Shown here in pieces: positions 22,453-36,557 of a stretch of DNA of 64,000 bases. The notes beneath the pieces are model-generated. The model was not told where the DNA came from. It was given only the letters and a program-made list of their open reading frames with translations, and did not search any database. The position numbers and the translations under genes were made by a program. Source of the DNA: Pogonophryne albipinna (lineage: Eukaryota; Chordata; Actinopteri; Perciformes; Artedidraconidae). Each line of letters opens with the position of its first letter. Position 1 is the first letter of the stretch. Where the stretch lies: NCBI GenBank assembly GCA_028583405.1, contig CM053246.1, forward strand, positions 28,258,557 to 28,322,556. The letters are read 5' to 3'.

Positions 22453-25400
22453 GATGATACTGTCTGTTTCTTGGAGGGAAGTTTGGGGAAGATGTGCCTT
22501 GCAATCTAAAATGCAAAGGCAAACAAAAATGGTGTGTATATGATACTGTATATGTACACTACAGCAGACAAACAAGAGAAACATGTGTCCCAGCTGAGTC
22601 CTATCATAGGAAACTATCAAATATGTATTCTAGTATTCTAGTCAGCCTTTTCAAAGGTCACACTTCTATCCCATGGATTCAAATCTCAATTGAAAGAGCT
22701 TATCAAAGCAATTTTGCCGTGCTGTGTTATCCACCCAACCAAACCGGACAGAAACAGACTCTGTTAAAGGCTACTTCACCCCCCTCCCTATGACCTATGG
22801 AAGAGTGTCAAGGAACCACAGCACAGGACTCCATGCGTAAGCAATACCCTGGAAGGCTGACATGTCACCCAGATATTGTGAGCTATAGGAGTAATGTAAG
22901 TAAAGATGTCGAGAGCTAAATAAAAAATGACGGAGTGGCTTCTAGCAGTATTACCACTGTATGACTAAGAGTATTTCTTCTTTAAATTAAGCTTTCAGTT
23001 TACCATAAACATTGTTGGAGAAGATCAGAATCCTAGAGGAGGAGCTGAAGGGTCTAAAATTAGCTCATTGATACTCATAAACTTGGCAGCTTCCCATTCA
23101 TTATTTTCAGCTGGTGATTGAATGCAGCACTGTAACAGTCGGGGGTACAATCCTTGCTCAAGGGCACATCAACAGCTGTTAATAAGGTTAGGGCAAGCAT
23201 GAAACTTGCAGTCACTTTGCACATCCAGATTTCACCAGCTGATAAAGGGACTTGGGCGGGCTTTCCAGTCATGAGCGCACTTATCATGTAGCAATCATCC
23301 CAAACACCCGAGGTCTTGACTGCCAAGCACATTTTGTACACGGGTAATTAAATTGTTACACAAAACACCAGTGATGATAAAAGCACATTAAGCTCCACAC
23401 ATATGCTGCCACAGTTTTTTCTCCCAGCAGCATGTCAACTAAGATGATCTGTATGTCACAAGTACTTCCTAAAGTTAGATTTTCTCTGAATAAAGAATAT
23501 AAAGAAAGACTTTATATGCACAATTACTGAGCAAAATTATCGTATCAATAAACAGTTTGTGGCCACACTTCACTGGATGCAGAAAGTGTATTATTAGCTG
23601 GCAGCTTGCTGGTTGGCAGGAAGTGAAAAATGCAAACACAAAACAGTCGGAGTGGGAATAGGAACTTGACAGTCAGTCAGGGCAATTTATCATCCTGTCA
23701 AACTTCACTGACTGCTGCAGCAGAACCATCCACAGTGCAAAAAAAAATCACGAACCTCACCCCAAAATGGGGAGTGTTGAAGAGAGTAAGGTCCACAAAT
23801 AAAACCTGCCATGTAGACACGTTTGTCACTTTATAGCCATTTCACCTGCTTGGCCTCACGTCACTGAAAGCTATTTCTTCCATCAGATACAAACAGCAAA
23901 GGTTTTATGATGGGGTGTAACAATATGATCAGATGTTAAAGCAATTCATGATTCAAAACGTATGGTTCGTTACATTAATACATACAATGTTTGAAGGGAG
24001 AAATATATAAAAGTTGAAATTTGTTATCCCCTTCCTTCCCATTTTTTTTTTTTAACAATTAGATACTTCTATAGATTAACTTAATCCAATACACTTGCAC
24101 ATATTAAAAGAGTTTCAGTTAATAAACTAAGTTTGTCCCCATAAAACTGCATTTTATAAAAAAATAATAATTGGAACAGTATCCAAGCTTTATTGTTGTC
24201 ACAAACACCATCCACATTTCTAATTTGGTGAGAATGACAATACTATTTAATCTTTAAAATATCATTGTAGGAGTTAAATCGTAATAAAGAAATATTGTCC
24301 CAATTAAAAACAAAAATAAATTGCTGGATCATATAACTTCAGTAATTGGGGACAATTATTTATTTTGTTTTTAAGTATGTGTACATAAATAGTATTCAAG
24401 TAGTTTGGCTGCAGATCTGCTGCTTTCTGACGGGTAATTCATAACTAAGATAAATAGTGGCTGGAGCAGACTGTTCTTCATATGCAAGAGATTGAATGGA
24501 TTTCCATCGATCTGTAATTAGCCTATTACAACCTTTCAGTTGTACAACGTCCTTTAGACAAATGGCCCTCACTACAAAACCCGACTCAAAGATCCCATGG
24601 CGAATGGCTACCTTTCTGATGTGAAGTGAGACAGTCTGTGATTAAATTTAGTCCCGGGCCCTTTTATTTGACCAGCATATCATTTATTTCCCGGCATACT
24701 TCAAAGTGTGGAGACTTCAAAGTAGAATGAGTGACTGCCACTCGGACTCTAAGGATGGCTCTTTTGATCATCTTCTGAAAACTACCCTAACGCAATCAGG
24801 GCAAGCACACCAGAGAGGAGGATTTGACAGCCATAAGATAAATGCAGTCATCCTCACAGCTATCAGATAAGCACAGCATGCTCTAATCCATTAATATGAA
24901 AATGAGGGAGGACTAGCATTGGCTGGGTGGGGGCTTTGCAGCAACAGTTAAATGCTTTGGAATGAGTTTATCAAAGGCAGGATTCAGTATTCAAAGCACT
25001 TAATGCTTATGTGTGCTCTGACTAGCAGCCAACTAAATACATTATTATGATAATTAAAATAAAATCTTTGTTAATTCACCTTAAATGATGGTATGCAAAT
25101 TGCCAAAGCAAATCACTGGTCCCCTGCAGTGAAGAGAGCTGCGTTTTTTATACTTTAAATCCTTAATACACATGAGCAGGATGTACTATGGTTACACACT
25201 GGCTTAAACGAGCAACACAATTCATGGCTTGGTTTATCTGTTGTTGTTTCTTAGCGGTTTAAAGAGTGGCATTTCATATTGGAATGAACATAGAAGTTAG
25301 AAGTAGGAACATTAATGTTAATGCTCTAACTGCTCTACAGCATATGAACAAATTCAGCATAGATTAATTATATTTAAAAAAGAACATGTATGTTCTTCAA

Positions 25401-26307
25401 CTGATTGCATTACTTAAAGTAAAACCCTATAGAGGTCATCATAATAAATCAATACGCACATATATTGCTGAAGTGGCTAGTTTCATGTGATATGGTCATC
25501 TAAAAGAAAATGTTTTATTATGCCAGGCACTTGTTGTGCTTTATTCATCTTGAGTCAGAATATTTGGAAAAAATAATCCCCTCAGGTCTGAACAACAACT
25601 TAAAAACGAATACAACACATCTTAGCGGAATCCATGTTGTTTCAACATTATGACTTAGACACCTGAAAACACAGAAGATGGAAGAACGACTTCCCAACTC
25701 AAGCAATGGGAGCATCCTAGAAGCATGTGAATGCACCATTGGCCTAGGTTTATGCTCTCCGAGTGCCCTCCTTGTTAGTGTAATTGTATTGTAAATCTTT
25801 ATCTAGCTATCCCCAAAGTTAGGCTGAGGTTGAGAGGGCATACATGCAATTTTAAGACATTTGAATAAGTTAGTCCCTTATCTAATCGTTGTATCTCTTA
25901 AACGTTGGCCAGTAGGAGGAACCATTTGATTAAACTGATTTACAGAAAACCACTAATTGACTTTTGCCTCTAGCATTAGTTACACTGCACTAGATGGCAT
26001 TGGTATTGAAGAAGCTCAATAGTCAGGTCTCACTGATATTGTATGTTTATTTAAATATTTATTACATCTATCCATTACACCTCCCCTGTTCTGTATTGGA
26101 TCCACCACACCAATGTCTTTCTTCATCCCTTCCCCCCTTCATCAGCAACATAACTACCAGTCCTCTCTCGTCTTCTGTCTATCACCTATTGATCCTGTCC
26201 ATGCCTCCTCATTTCCTCTAGCAATTCATCCTCCCATACGTCTGTCCATCCATTCTTCCGCTTGCCCATTCATTAGCATAGGTGTGTGAGAGGTGAAGTG
26301 AACTCAC
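22453..26307. other. intron 3, 5' part
   Basis: No gene recognised. 23144-23190 ('ccttgctcaagggcacatca') resembles a fragment of a dispersed fish repeat. 24480-24900 is unusually balanced in composition and rich in TAAT and ATTA motifs, a possible conserved non-coding element. Confidence 0.4.
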
Positions 26308-26433
26308 CTGATGGGGTTATGTGTCTCCAGGAAATGCTTGGCTCAGGTTTCCCACTGGCTGTGCAGATGAGCGACACATTGATGCCCTCGTTTACCGTGA
26401 TGTCAGAGGAAATGTCGTATATCTTGGGTGGAA
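26308..26433 (-). CDS. negr1: negr1 exon 3: first half of Ig domain 2
   Basis: This 126-bp exon has phase 1 introns on both sides, so its length is a multiple of three. The acceptor follows a long pyrimidine run ending in TCTAG; the donor is G|GTGAGT. With the G from exon 2 it starts V-P-P-K-I-Y-D-I-S, the linker into Ig2, and continues through TVNEG, a potential N-glycosylation site NVS, the Ig2 cysteine in SLIC, and [11 protein letters not shown] with the C-strand tryptophan. PPKIYDIS is the NEGR1 version of this linker; the other IgLONs differ here. The second Ig2 cysteine is supplied by exon 4. No internal stop or frameshift is present. Confidence 0.95.
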
Positions 26434-27427
26434 CTAGACAAAAGGAAGAAAAAAACAAGATTAGCATTTTCAAAAATGCAACCTCTAGCTCACCAACATC
26501 ATTTATACATATTGTATATTACATTAGAGAGTAAAGGTTGAAATTGGATTTATCTCTCACTTTTGGTAAAATCATACCAGGTACCTTATACTCAGTCTCT
26601 ATGGTTCAGTTGGACATTGCCATTATGTTAACCGTCTCTAAAGGGGAGGAGGATTGGATTTTCCCTTGTCAAACCAAAACATTATATTTTTTAGGAGCTA
26701 GAAGTCATACTGTAATGACAAGGATAATAAAAAAGATTCTAATTGCAATAATTGTTGCATTTTCAAAAGAAAGATAGTAACATGCCTGGTGAACTAGAGC
26801 TAAATTAGCAAACTTATCAACTAACGTCACTGTCTTTATTCCACACTGAGTACATTTGTTCTCATACTACCAAACTTGAGATGTATTTGTTAGGCAGTAA
26901 TGAAGGGCTGCTTTCAGCTGTCTGTGTCTGCTAACAGAGCATGATAAACGTAACCTTCATTTAAAACAGTGAAATCATCGTGGGCATTATTATTTGTATT
27001 ATTTCACAGTAAACCGTAAGCAGAGATTAAGTCGTCGACTGTAACTATGTATAATATTTCCTGACGGAGCTTGGCAGACAGTTGGTCCGCCCACAAATCC
27101 TTCGTTTGGTTCTGTCATTTCCCAAACAGCTATTCACAAGAACAAAAAGCAGACCTTTTTAAATGAGTGAAAGAAAATGAGACGAGGGCAGTGATTCATT
27201 GGTCTGGAACTAGAATACAGTTAAGGTGGTTTGGAAGCTTTGTCTTTTTTGAGTGAGTGCAGCTCATCAACAGTCTTTGCACATCACTTAAAGTCATAAT
27301 TGGCAAAGTTCTTTGCACTTAAATCTTAACGGTGCTTTGATGTTAAAAGCTTCGGTATTTAGGCCGCTGAAAACACATGCAGCCACCCACAAAGGCATTT
27401 CAACACAACCAACTGAGAACAAATCCT

Positions 27428-27428
<1 letters not shown>

Positions 27429-27476
<48 letters not shown>
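27429..27476. repeat. (AC)24 microsatellite
   Basis: A perfect 48-bp AC run followed by imperfect AC/GCATGC units to about 27531. On the reverse strand it reads as a Cys-Val repeat. Confidence 0.95.
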
Positions 27477-27479
<3 letters not shown>

Positions 27480-29097
27480 TGCACACACACACAAACACGC
27501 ATGCACAGTTGCACACACACACATATACACAGGCTTATGAGACACTATTTTAATCTGCAAGATTTGAATCTCAGAGGGAGCTTTTCTGCAGTGGACTGTG
27601 CCATACAGTAATGGCTTCTCAGTCGTCTGGGGCTTCAAACTATTCAACCCTCTGATCCCTCCTGATGCTAAAAAGAACTAACAAAAGAAAAGTTGATTCA
27701 ACAAATTCACGAGTTCTTCTTTCGACCTGCCAACACTTTTTGATGTCACAGTATTCTTTTGTCATTGAGCTCTGTCCAGTTTAGCTGCAGCCACTCTCCT
27801 CTTCACTCTATTATGGGCAACAATACAGAGGATGTGGCTGAGTGAATAAATTAACATTTTAACTGTACTAAAAATACTGATTTGTGGCCTGGACCCCCTA
27901 CCTTACCACTGCTACTCAACATAAAGCCCATAAAGACTCTGAATACATTGACTGTATGAGCAGCACTAATGATATATTAAGAGATAATAGCTAACTGTCA
28001 AACACAAGATGGTGCGTCATTAAAACAATCATTACTCATATAACTGGAAGCTATATGGTGCAAGGAAAAAAACATCTCTGATTTACAGATGGTACCACCC
28101 CAGCGAGTGTTGACCGAGCCGCAAACCGACAAAATGCTCAAAGTTATGAGGGACTGCCCATGAGAACATTCTCATCACTGGAGTTTTTTGTGTTTCGGGG
28201 GGATAGGCGTCATCTCTGATCCACAGATCTCGATCTAAATGAGATGAAAGCGGACCTTCAATGGGAGGACCGGAGGCGATGTTGAATCTAGGTTATTGCT
28301 TGTCAGACTCCTGTGTTTACTTGCTGTAGGACCCCACTGTTGACACATCTCCTCAGTGTCTGATAGCACAAAATTGAAAATGTTGGGGTTGTCTACTGAT
28401 CATATCTCTCCCTGGCAGGGGACCGAGAGGTTTTCTAAGGTTAGGATGAGGAGCCCTCAGTCTTTCAGCTCAAAGCTACTGTAGAAGTGCTTTACTGCAT
28501 AATAATGTTTGCTGCAGCAGAACATAACACAAAGTAATAAAGACAATACAAGATCAATAGAAATCAGTCAAACTATAGACAAATGGGAATATCTGTGAAG
28601 AACAGCATATACTTCCCCAGACACTAATCCAAGATTTAGTTTCATGTCTACTATTGTACTTGAGTATCTTTAAGTATGAAGCAAGACAACAGTTTTAAAA
28701 AGATTGACTATTTGCATTTTTATTTTAGTAACCGCAAACATATGTTTAAGTTTGCGTGAACTTTTAGAAAATACAAAAATGGAAACAAAATCAATTACAG
28801 GTTGTTGTTTTTTTGCCAGTGTCCTTAATCTCAATGTACTGCTCACTGTTTAGTATGAAACATGTTGTATTATCTAGAGAACAGTGAATGAGTGATAGAG
28901 GGACTTCGGACACAGTTAATGCATAAACAAAATATGATTCTGCCATCTGTTGTCCCTCATTAAATAAACCCCATCCTAAACACGATCGTATAGTGAGTCT
29001 CGTTGCTAGGTAACAGTGCTGAGACAATGCAAGCACTGTTGCTGAGGGGCCAAAGGATGGACAGTTGATATTGAGGGCTAAAAGTGGGTTTCCAGTT

Positions 29098-29290
29098 AGA
29101 ATCAGAATCAGAATACCTTTATTCGTCCCACAGAGGGGAAATGTACATTTGTTCCAAGAAGTTTAACAAGAAGTATGCATAAAAAACAGAAACAAATATT
29201 AAAGATAAAAACATGTTTTTAAATTAAAAAAAAGAATTACACAATTTACAAAATACAAAAATACACAGCCTGTAACAGTTCTGAAGATGT
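29098..29290. repeat. LINE/SINE tail-like repeat
   Basis: 'agaatcagaatcagaatacc', then 'tttattcgtcccacagaggg' and an A-rich stretch. This phrase is very common in teleost introns as the end of a dispersed non-LTR-type repeat. Confidence 0.55.
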
Positions 29291-32200
29291 AGTAGCCCTA
29301 TTGCACGGTTATTCACAGAATATATATATATATACATTGCACATTAGCAACCTAAATGTATTTTAAAAACCACACTGACTAAGGACAACATTTGGTTACC
29401 GAGTGACTGCAGAAATAAAATGGTTTGTCAACTTTTAAGTGTTGGTTCTTAATGGTGAAACTTATTATTTGGCAATTTTAAGATTGATTTACGATTGTTG
29501 ATGACACACTTGGCTTATTCATATGAATGTGCATACGTTTGTGTGAGTGGTGTTTGATCAGAACAGTTTACATAATATCATCAATTGCCATGTTAAAAGT
29601 CTATCAGGAATCAGTCTTAACATTGTAGGACTATGACAGTGAATGGGACTTGAGGTAGCTTCACCTTTACCTCACTTGACAGCACTATAGCTGTTTAACA
29701 AGAGTGTGATGCAGAAACTCAGAGCAAGTATGCATAACATGTGCATACAACATTACATAATTCAACCTTTGGTCACACTGACTCAGATAATTTCCTGCCT
29801 TTTCTTTGCATTTCACACCGAAAAAGAGAAAAAAATCCACCTGCATTTCATGAATTGAATCGAGTCTACAGGTAGTGTCAACAATTACAATGTTCCTCTT
29901 TGAGCTGAAATGATACCGTGGAATAATTTAGTGAAGGCCAGTGTAGTTCCTTAGAAAGCAGCATAGTGAAACCTACCTTACCTTGGCATACTTTAATATA
30001 ATACAGTTTAAGTGGAGCAAGTACAAAAAAACGTAATTTAAGTCATGGACCTCAAAGTACAAGTATTATTGCCGTAAAAGCACTGCAATGATGTTACAAT
30101 GACACCGACTAAAGCTAAGGAAGCAAAGCTACAAATTAATATTAAAAATACCAGGAAAAGACAGCTATTTATTTATTTAGCTCTTTTTATCACGTACAAC
30201 ATTTGCCTACCAGCGCCTTTTAAACTCATCAAAAAACGCGTCGTATCTCACCATTAAAAAACAATCTAAAATGTTAATTAATTGCTTTACGAGGGGTTAT
30301 AAGCTGGGCTATGTATTTTTTCTGAACAGTTGCTATGCAACCATCAAAGACTCCAGAAAATGATTGCCTCCAGCAAAAAAAAAAAAATGTTGGGCACATA
30401 TCCTGTTTGTATTACGTCAGTTTTAGATTTTTTGCACCAAATAAATTATTCATAGGAAATATATGGTATTGGTATTTATCTTTGCCAGAAAGCAAATAAG
30501 CACATTTTCCAAAATCTCAAGCTTTCCTTTAAAAATGTCCCAAATCCAGATTTTTTTCTAATAATCAGGTTGAGTGTTTTGCCAAACAGTTCCGTCTTCA
30601 GTTGCCGTTTGTGACTAAAGACAACCTCTGGTTAGATTAGGCTAGAGAAAGATTGTGGGTATGTCTGAGGTGCAAATTATTTACATGGATGTTCATCCTT
30701 GCTGTAAAAAGCCTTTTAGACAATTTATTGGTTACCACATTACCCTGAAAGCCTACAAAGTCCATTACCATAATTTTTTACCTAGTGTGCATCTCACTGA
30801 GTGCCCTATATTATCCCTTGTACACCTCCTCCTCCTCTTGGAACATCACAGACTGTCGTGACTGTGCTGCCCTCTGAACAACGTATTATAACTCATCCCT
30901 CAATACCTACACACGGCTGGTTGTTTTCTTTTGGTGCTAATTCAGTAACTATGCTATGATTGTCATGTTTTCCCATTCCTCTGTAATTTCCCCTTCTCCA
31001 GCTCTGCGGGAGGTGCTGAGAGTGAACTGCCACAGCTGATCTGGGCGGCATCATCTCCCTCCTGGCAGACGCCTCCGGTGAATAAATAAGCCTCTAATGA
31101 CGCCACCTTGAATTACGGAAAGGCTTAGAGCTGCAGTATTGAAATGCAGGGGTTTTTCTTCTTGAGCTGCAAAGTGGGATGCACACAACTGTGTTCTTCT
31201 ATGAATTGAGACAGGTCTCTCCAGGATGACTTCTGCTACCAAATTGCAGGACCCCATTACTGTGTAAACCTACTGCCATCCAGCTTTCCAATTAGAGCAC
31301 AGAGGGGAAGCCAGGCCACTTGTGGTAATGGATGGTAGTATTGGCTTTGGGGAGGTAGAGTCAGGGAGAGCTGATAGGGAGGGAGAGATAAAAGGAGAGG
31401 AGAAATTCCTGCTTCATTTTCTGTAATTCAAATGCTTCATTTGTCCACCATCATCCCACACACACACACCGCAGAAGTGGTGGATATGGAAAAGGTGCTG
31501 TAACTGCCCTGGGCATATTTCTTGTCCAAACACAATACGATGGAATGGTCTCATTAAAATGCAGATGCTTACTGATCTGAGGCCTGATCATCCTTAATCA
31601 ACGACATGCGGCACTTTAAAATTGGATTAGGGGCAGATTTGAGTTTTTCTTTACCGCTTTGCTTGATACACTGAACAAATCCTGAGGGGATCTTCGAAAA
31701 GCTCCTTGCAATTCTAAGCTTACTAACACCAAGGCTTCCACAAACCGCCAGTTGTTTGAGATGACATTGATACAGATGCATAATAATATACCTGTAAAAT
31801 ATATGTGTGTTTGCAGGGTGTAATATACACCTCAGTAATGAGACAGTTTGCACACAGCTATTCCTAAAGGTTTTCAATTCCCTTTCCTCACTGCAGGCAG
31901 CAAGAAAGAACAGACTTCCAGCCCGGTAATTAGGTGTCAGACACGGAAACTAAGCATAAACAGTGACAGATTATATTACTCAAAGGGATTACCTCCATTT
32001 ACAGTGTCATACATCAGGCACTGATCATTTGTAGTACTTAACTTTGGAAAAAGTTTATCCGAGTACAAAGAGAAATCTCTCACTTTTGGCAAGTTTTATC
32101 ACTGCACATGACAACACACATAACCTCAGTGACTGGGAAAATCTTCTCCCTCCCATTTATCAATTCGTATTTTTCATAATAAAGATGGCATTTGATAATG

Positions 32201-35200
32201 TTATAGCCATAACCCTCAGCTAGTTGATTTACAATGTATGTATAAATATGTGATCCTGAAGAAAAAGGTTGACTTGGTGTGTGTTTTGTGTAAGTAAATG
32301 CATGGACTCGTGCCTATGTGCCTGCTGTGTCTGCATTCAAATAAAAAACATACAGTACTTGACTTCCAGCCTGTAAACTTTGAAAGTCATTCTCTCTTTA
32401 CCTCCAATATCGCCTGCTGCTCTCTCATGTTGTTATTAAACATATCAATCTCTATCATTTCCACAGAAAAACACACACAACCGTACGCCAATAATAAAAA
32501 GCAATAAAAATGTTCTCATAAAAAGGATGTTTTTATTTTTCTTTCCATTTATTTGAGCCCAGAAGCAATAGAGGAGGAGGACTAAGTGCTGGAATAGCAG
32601 GGCCAAGACATAAAACCTCATTAGCCCTTATTGCTAGTCTAGTTTTGGCATCTGTTCATATTCTAAGATCTCCTTGTGGCTAAGATGTTGGGTAGGTTAA
32701 AAATTGAGATGTGGAAAGTTGTAGCAGACAGCATACGACTAAAGACACAAATAGATTCGCAGCAAGTGCACATTAGCTGATGAACATTATTCCATAATGG
32801 TATCATTATGTATGATGAATCAAGTGATTTACCCTATTAATGTACTGCAGGAATCCGCCTGAGGCTCTGTTGATAGTGTTTTATAGTGCAGTACAGTACG
32901 ATGATATACTGTGTATTAGCTTGAACTTCCAGAGATTTGTGTATTTGATATACAATTTCGTCTTGTATATAGCTAGTGCACATATTTTTTTTTAACATGG
33001 GATTCCTCCAAGTAGTTTTACATGTGTAGGTGTGACCTATTTGTTATTTTTATTGCTGCCCTCCCTAAGCCCATATATCACTGTATCACTATTAATGTAC
33101 CTGGCACACATTCTTACGGTATAATCTTGGCCCATTACTTTAGTAACCCTGAAGTTATATTCTGCTCTTGGTTTATTATAGTGGCCCTATTCTTTTGCTT
33201 CAAGACAGCATTTCTAAGATGAAAATGAAAGAAATGACCCCGATGATAGGTTTAAAAAAAAAAAAAAAAACTTTAGACAATTCCACCTCAAGTCTTCAAA
33301 TTGACAGAGACAGAGAACGTTTTTGCTATGTTCAAGTCCATGGTTATTTGTTTGAACAGTCATTGTTTTCAGTTGTCTTCATTGTTTTTGTGTATATATT
33401 GGTTAGAATAATAGTCTGCAAGTAATTATATCTTATTAACATGCACAGTATAGTAAGTGGCAGTGCAGTAGATAATAACAGACATGCTATTCAGTATTAC
33501 AGCACAACATAGTATCACAGTGCATAAAAACAAGGGTTCTTCAAGCTTTATTTAAAACTGTCTCTTTAAATCGGCCTGGAAGTTTGTACTAAATTATTCC
33601 TTTCTTCCTCACTTCATTTTCTGATATCAAATCATGTTTAATTCAAACGTTTTCTGTGTTAATATGTGCGTTGTAAACTTTGTTAGAATCTAAGAAAAAT
33701 GACAACGGTGATAAGTACACCTGTTGAGCAAATGGACACCTATTTAAAAGTTGTGATGCCGTTGAACTGATAGTACAACATTCTAATGGGATGTTTCTGG
33801 TCCAATCAGATTATGTTCACTGTTAAACATGCTAGAAACATGCCTTTTCTCTTTACGAGAACAATCTGAGAAAACTATGAAGACCATTTTTGTTCAACTT
33901 GTAATTAACCATTAGTTTATGATAACATTCCTGTCATGACCTAATGGTGCAAAAATAACATGCTTCCGCAAATGTCACATCCGATACATATGATGAGTAA
34001 TTGCCACTGAAGTTAACGATGCAGAAAGCGGAGAGCTTGTTACCAATTTCATGCACTTCTGGGGAATTCATGAATTAGGGGGAAATCAATTGGTGAAAAT
34101 GAACTTTTGGAAATACCTTGTGAGAGGCAATTTATCTTCAATGGGAGAGCTGCACTGGGCATGTAATTCAAAGATAAGCTATCACCCGCTTATTGAAATA
34201 GTTTCTAATTTATTCATGCTAATCAGTGTCTTTCAGCCTCAGCATCTTGCTTATGATAAACAAAATTCCGCAGCATGGGCCACTTTGTTTTCACTTTCAA
34301 GGATGATCACTGGTTTCTCAATTAGCTGCGTGGCTACAAAGTGTCTTTTATAGGCGCAGCCCCGCACACGCCTCATTTGAAATGCTTTATTGTCGAAATG
34401 AAACACTGAGCCTGTCAGAGGGCAAGCTGCTTTCCAACAACGAAATATCAGTTGGTGACCAAGCGACCGTTGCTATGGGTGATGCTCTGTGCATCTCAAC
34501 TCTCAGTCCATGTTTTTGTGTGAGTGTGTGTGTTTGAAATGGATGATCTGATGTGAGGGCACAAAGCTCTGTCTCCATCTGTCGAGCCTTGATGCAGCGC
34601 TAAAGGTCAAAGTTCAAACTTTAGAACCTGGGTCATGATTAATGGGGAGAGCAGTTGGCAGCGAACAGACGCACACTTCATCCCGTTAAAGGGACGGAGC
34701 GTGGCTCAGTGGGCGGTTGGATCCGTTCTTTACTGGCTCTCCCCTCATCAGTTTGTCATACTTCGACTATGTGATAAGTTATGACAGACAAAAGGCTTTT
34801 AGTGCCACTCTGCGGTCACAATTTTTATCAATATTCAGGGACCGGATTCAAGATTGAAAAAACACTGTCGATACAAACCCATCAGATCAAGCATATTTTT
34901 GAATGCCGTTTCATTGAAACTCTCTTGGTGCTTTTGGGAAATGTATTCTTAGAGATGTGGAAAACTTTTTTGCGCAAAAAAACAACAACTGTCATATATC
35001 TCAAAGTGCCTATGATAGTTACGTAATGGTCTTTTAAAATATGCAAGTTTGGGCTTTTCTCAAGGTCTTATTATCATCGGAGCAATCTGCAATGTCCTGG
35101 ATCTGGATCTGGATTAAACTCTCTACCCTGTCCTTTTTTTTTTTTATCCAATTTTCAATAACATGATGTTATTACCTTGAAATATTAATGACTATTTATG

Positions 35201-35514
35201 GTTTTGTCATTAGGTAGATAGGAAGCCTGAATCTTTCAGTGAATAGTCGGTGGGCAAAGTTTAATGGTAAAAGGATATAAACAGATTCACTCATTTGTTT
35301 TTCTAACCTTCTTCCTCTCTCTGTCCTGATATATTTCCCTCATTGGTGAGTCATATAAGTCCATGATAAATAGCAGTGGCTGCCAAACAATTTAAGGTTC
35401 AAGTGCTGGAAAGGATTAGTGATTATTCTCAGTGTGTGTGTGAGTCTAGGTGCATGTGTGTGGTTTGTGCACATCCACAAACACTGAAGGTGTGTGCATA
35501 TAGTGTGTGCTTTG

Positions 35515-35515
<1 letters not shown>

Positions 35516-35554
<39 letters not shown>
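35516..35554. repeat. (TG)n microsatellite
   Basis: A perfect TG run of about 39 bp, preceded by imperfect TG/TGTGCA units from about 35430. Confidence 0.95.
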
Positions 35555-35555
<1 letters not shown>

Positions 35556-36557
35556 AGCTGCCACATTCTCGGATGGTACCCGGTATCGACTGCTTTTCTT
35601 TACAATCCGCCCCGCGGGGCTGCTAGCAGAAGATTTGGACTAAACAACACGTAGGTGATTTGTACCCACTGAGGGCGTTGGAAAGGCCAAAGTCATGACT
35701 ATTCAATAAATTGCTCATTATGAAAAACCCTGAGCTTGTACAATGTGGAATACAGATGTCAGTTCTTGCTGTTTGTTTACTGTGTAACTCTAGAGCACTG
35801 ATTGTTCGAATAATGATGTTTATAGAGCACATCAGTGATCACTGTAAATAGGAAAGTGTCTCTGATTAGCCTGTGTTTGATAATACATCGGCCTTTAATT
35901 AAAGCTGACCACTGGATTCTGGAGTATAGTGGGAGCTCTTCTGCAACTGGACCCTGATACGGCTCCGAGTAAAGGAAGCAGACTAATGGAAGAGACCTCT
36001 CGCTGCTCTGTAATTGCACTTTGGACACCAGATGAATTTCAGGGATGAGACAGGCAGACGGCACCCCACTGCTGGTGGCCAGTCCACATTCAGGGTGATG
36101 TATGCAACAGTGCTGAAGGGCCAGGGAGCACAGCCTGTGATATTTATCTGGCCAATTAAGGCCAGTGTATCCCTGAGATGCCTGCCAATGTATCATCTCC
36201 AGCAAATCTCTTCCACAGCTACCCCAATATTGATGAAGGTTGATAAGCACCAGAGGACTGTGAACGGATCCACATCGAAGTTAGAGAACTCATGTCTCTG
36301 TTGTGATTTACTGAGAACCAACTGTTAAGCACAAGAAAGTTTAAGATTGCTCTCACACCTGTTGGGGTTGGCTGGCATTTCCAGAGAGGCTCACTTCTCA
36401 CAGAATCTAATAAAAATAGTCTCAGAAAGTAAATACAGTTTATTACAATTTCTTAACATAACACATTGCCATTTACAAAAGAAGAAGGGCAAGGAAGAGC
36501 TTTTGTCCATGTCCAACTAAGCATTGTTTTAATGTTAATCTTTGATTGACTGACTGC

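Larger units (their letters stand above)
26434..36557. other. intron 2, 3' part
   Basis: About 10 kb with simple repeats (27429, 35516), one LINE-tail-like fragment (29098) and no recognisable gene. 34020-34520 and 35870-36250 look unlike random AT-rich intron and are listed as possible conserved elements. Confidence 0.45.

Noticed and set aside
27294..27647. 117-codon frame with a Cys-Val repeat
   Set aside because: It reads through the AC microsatellite; no motif elsewhere in it.
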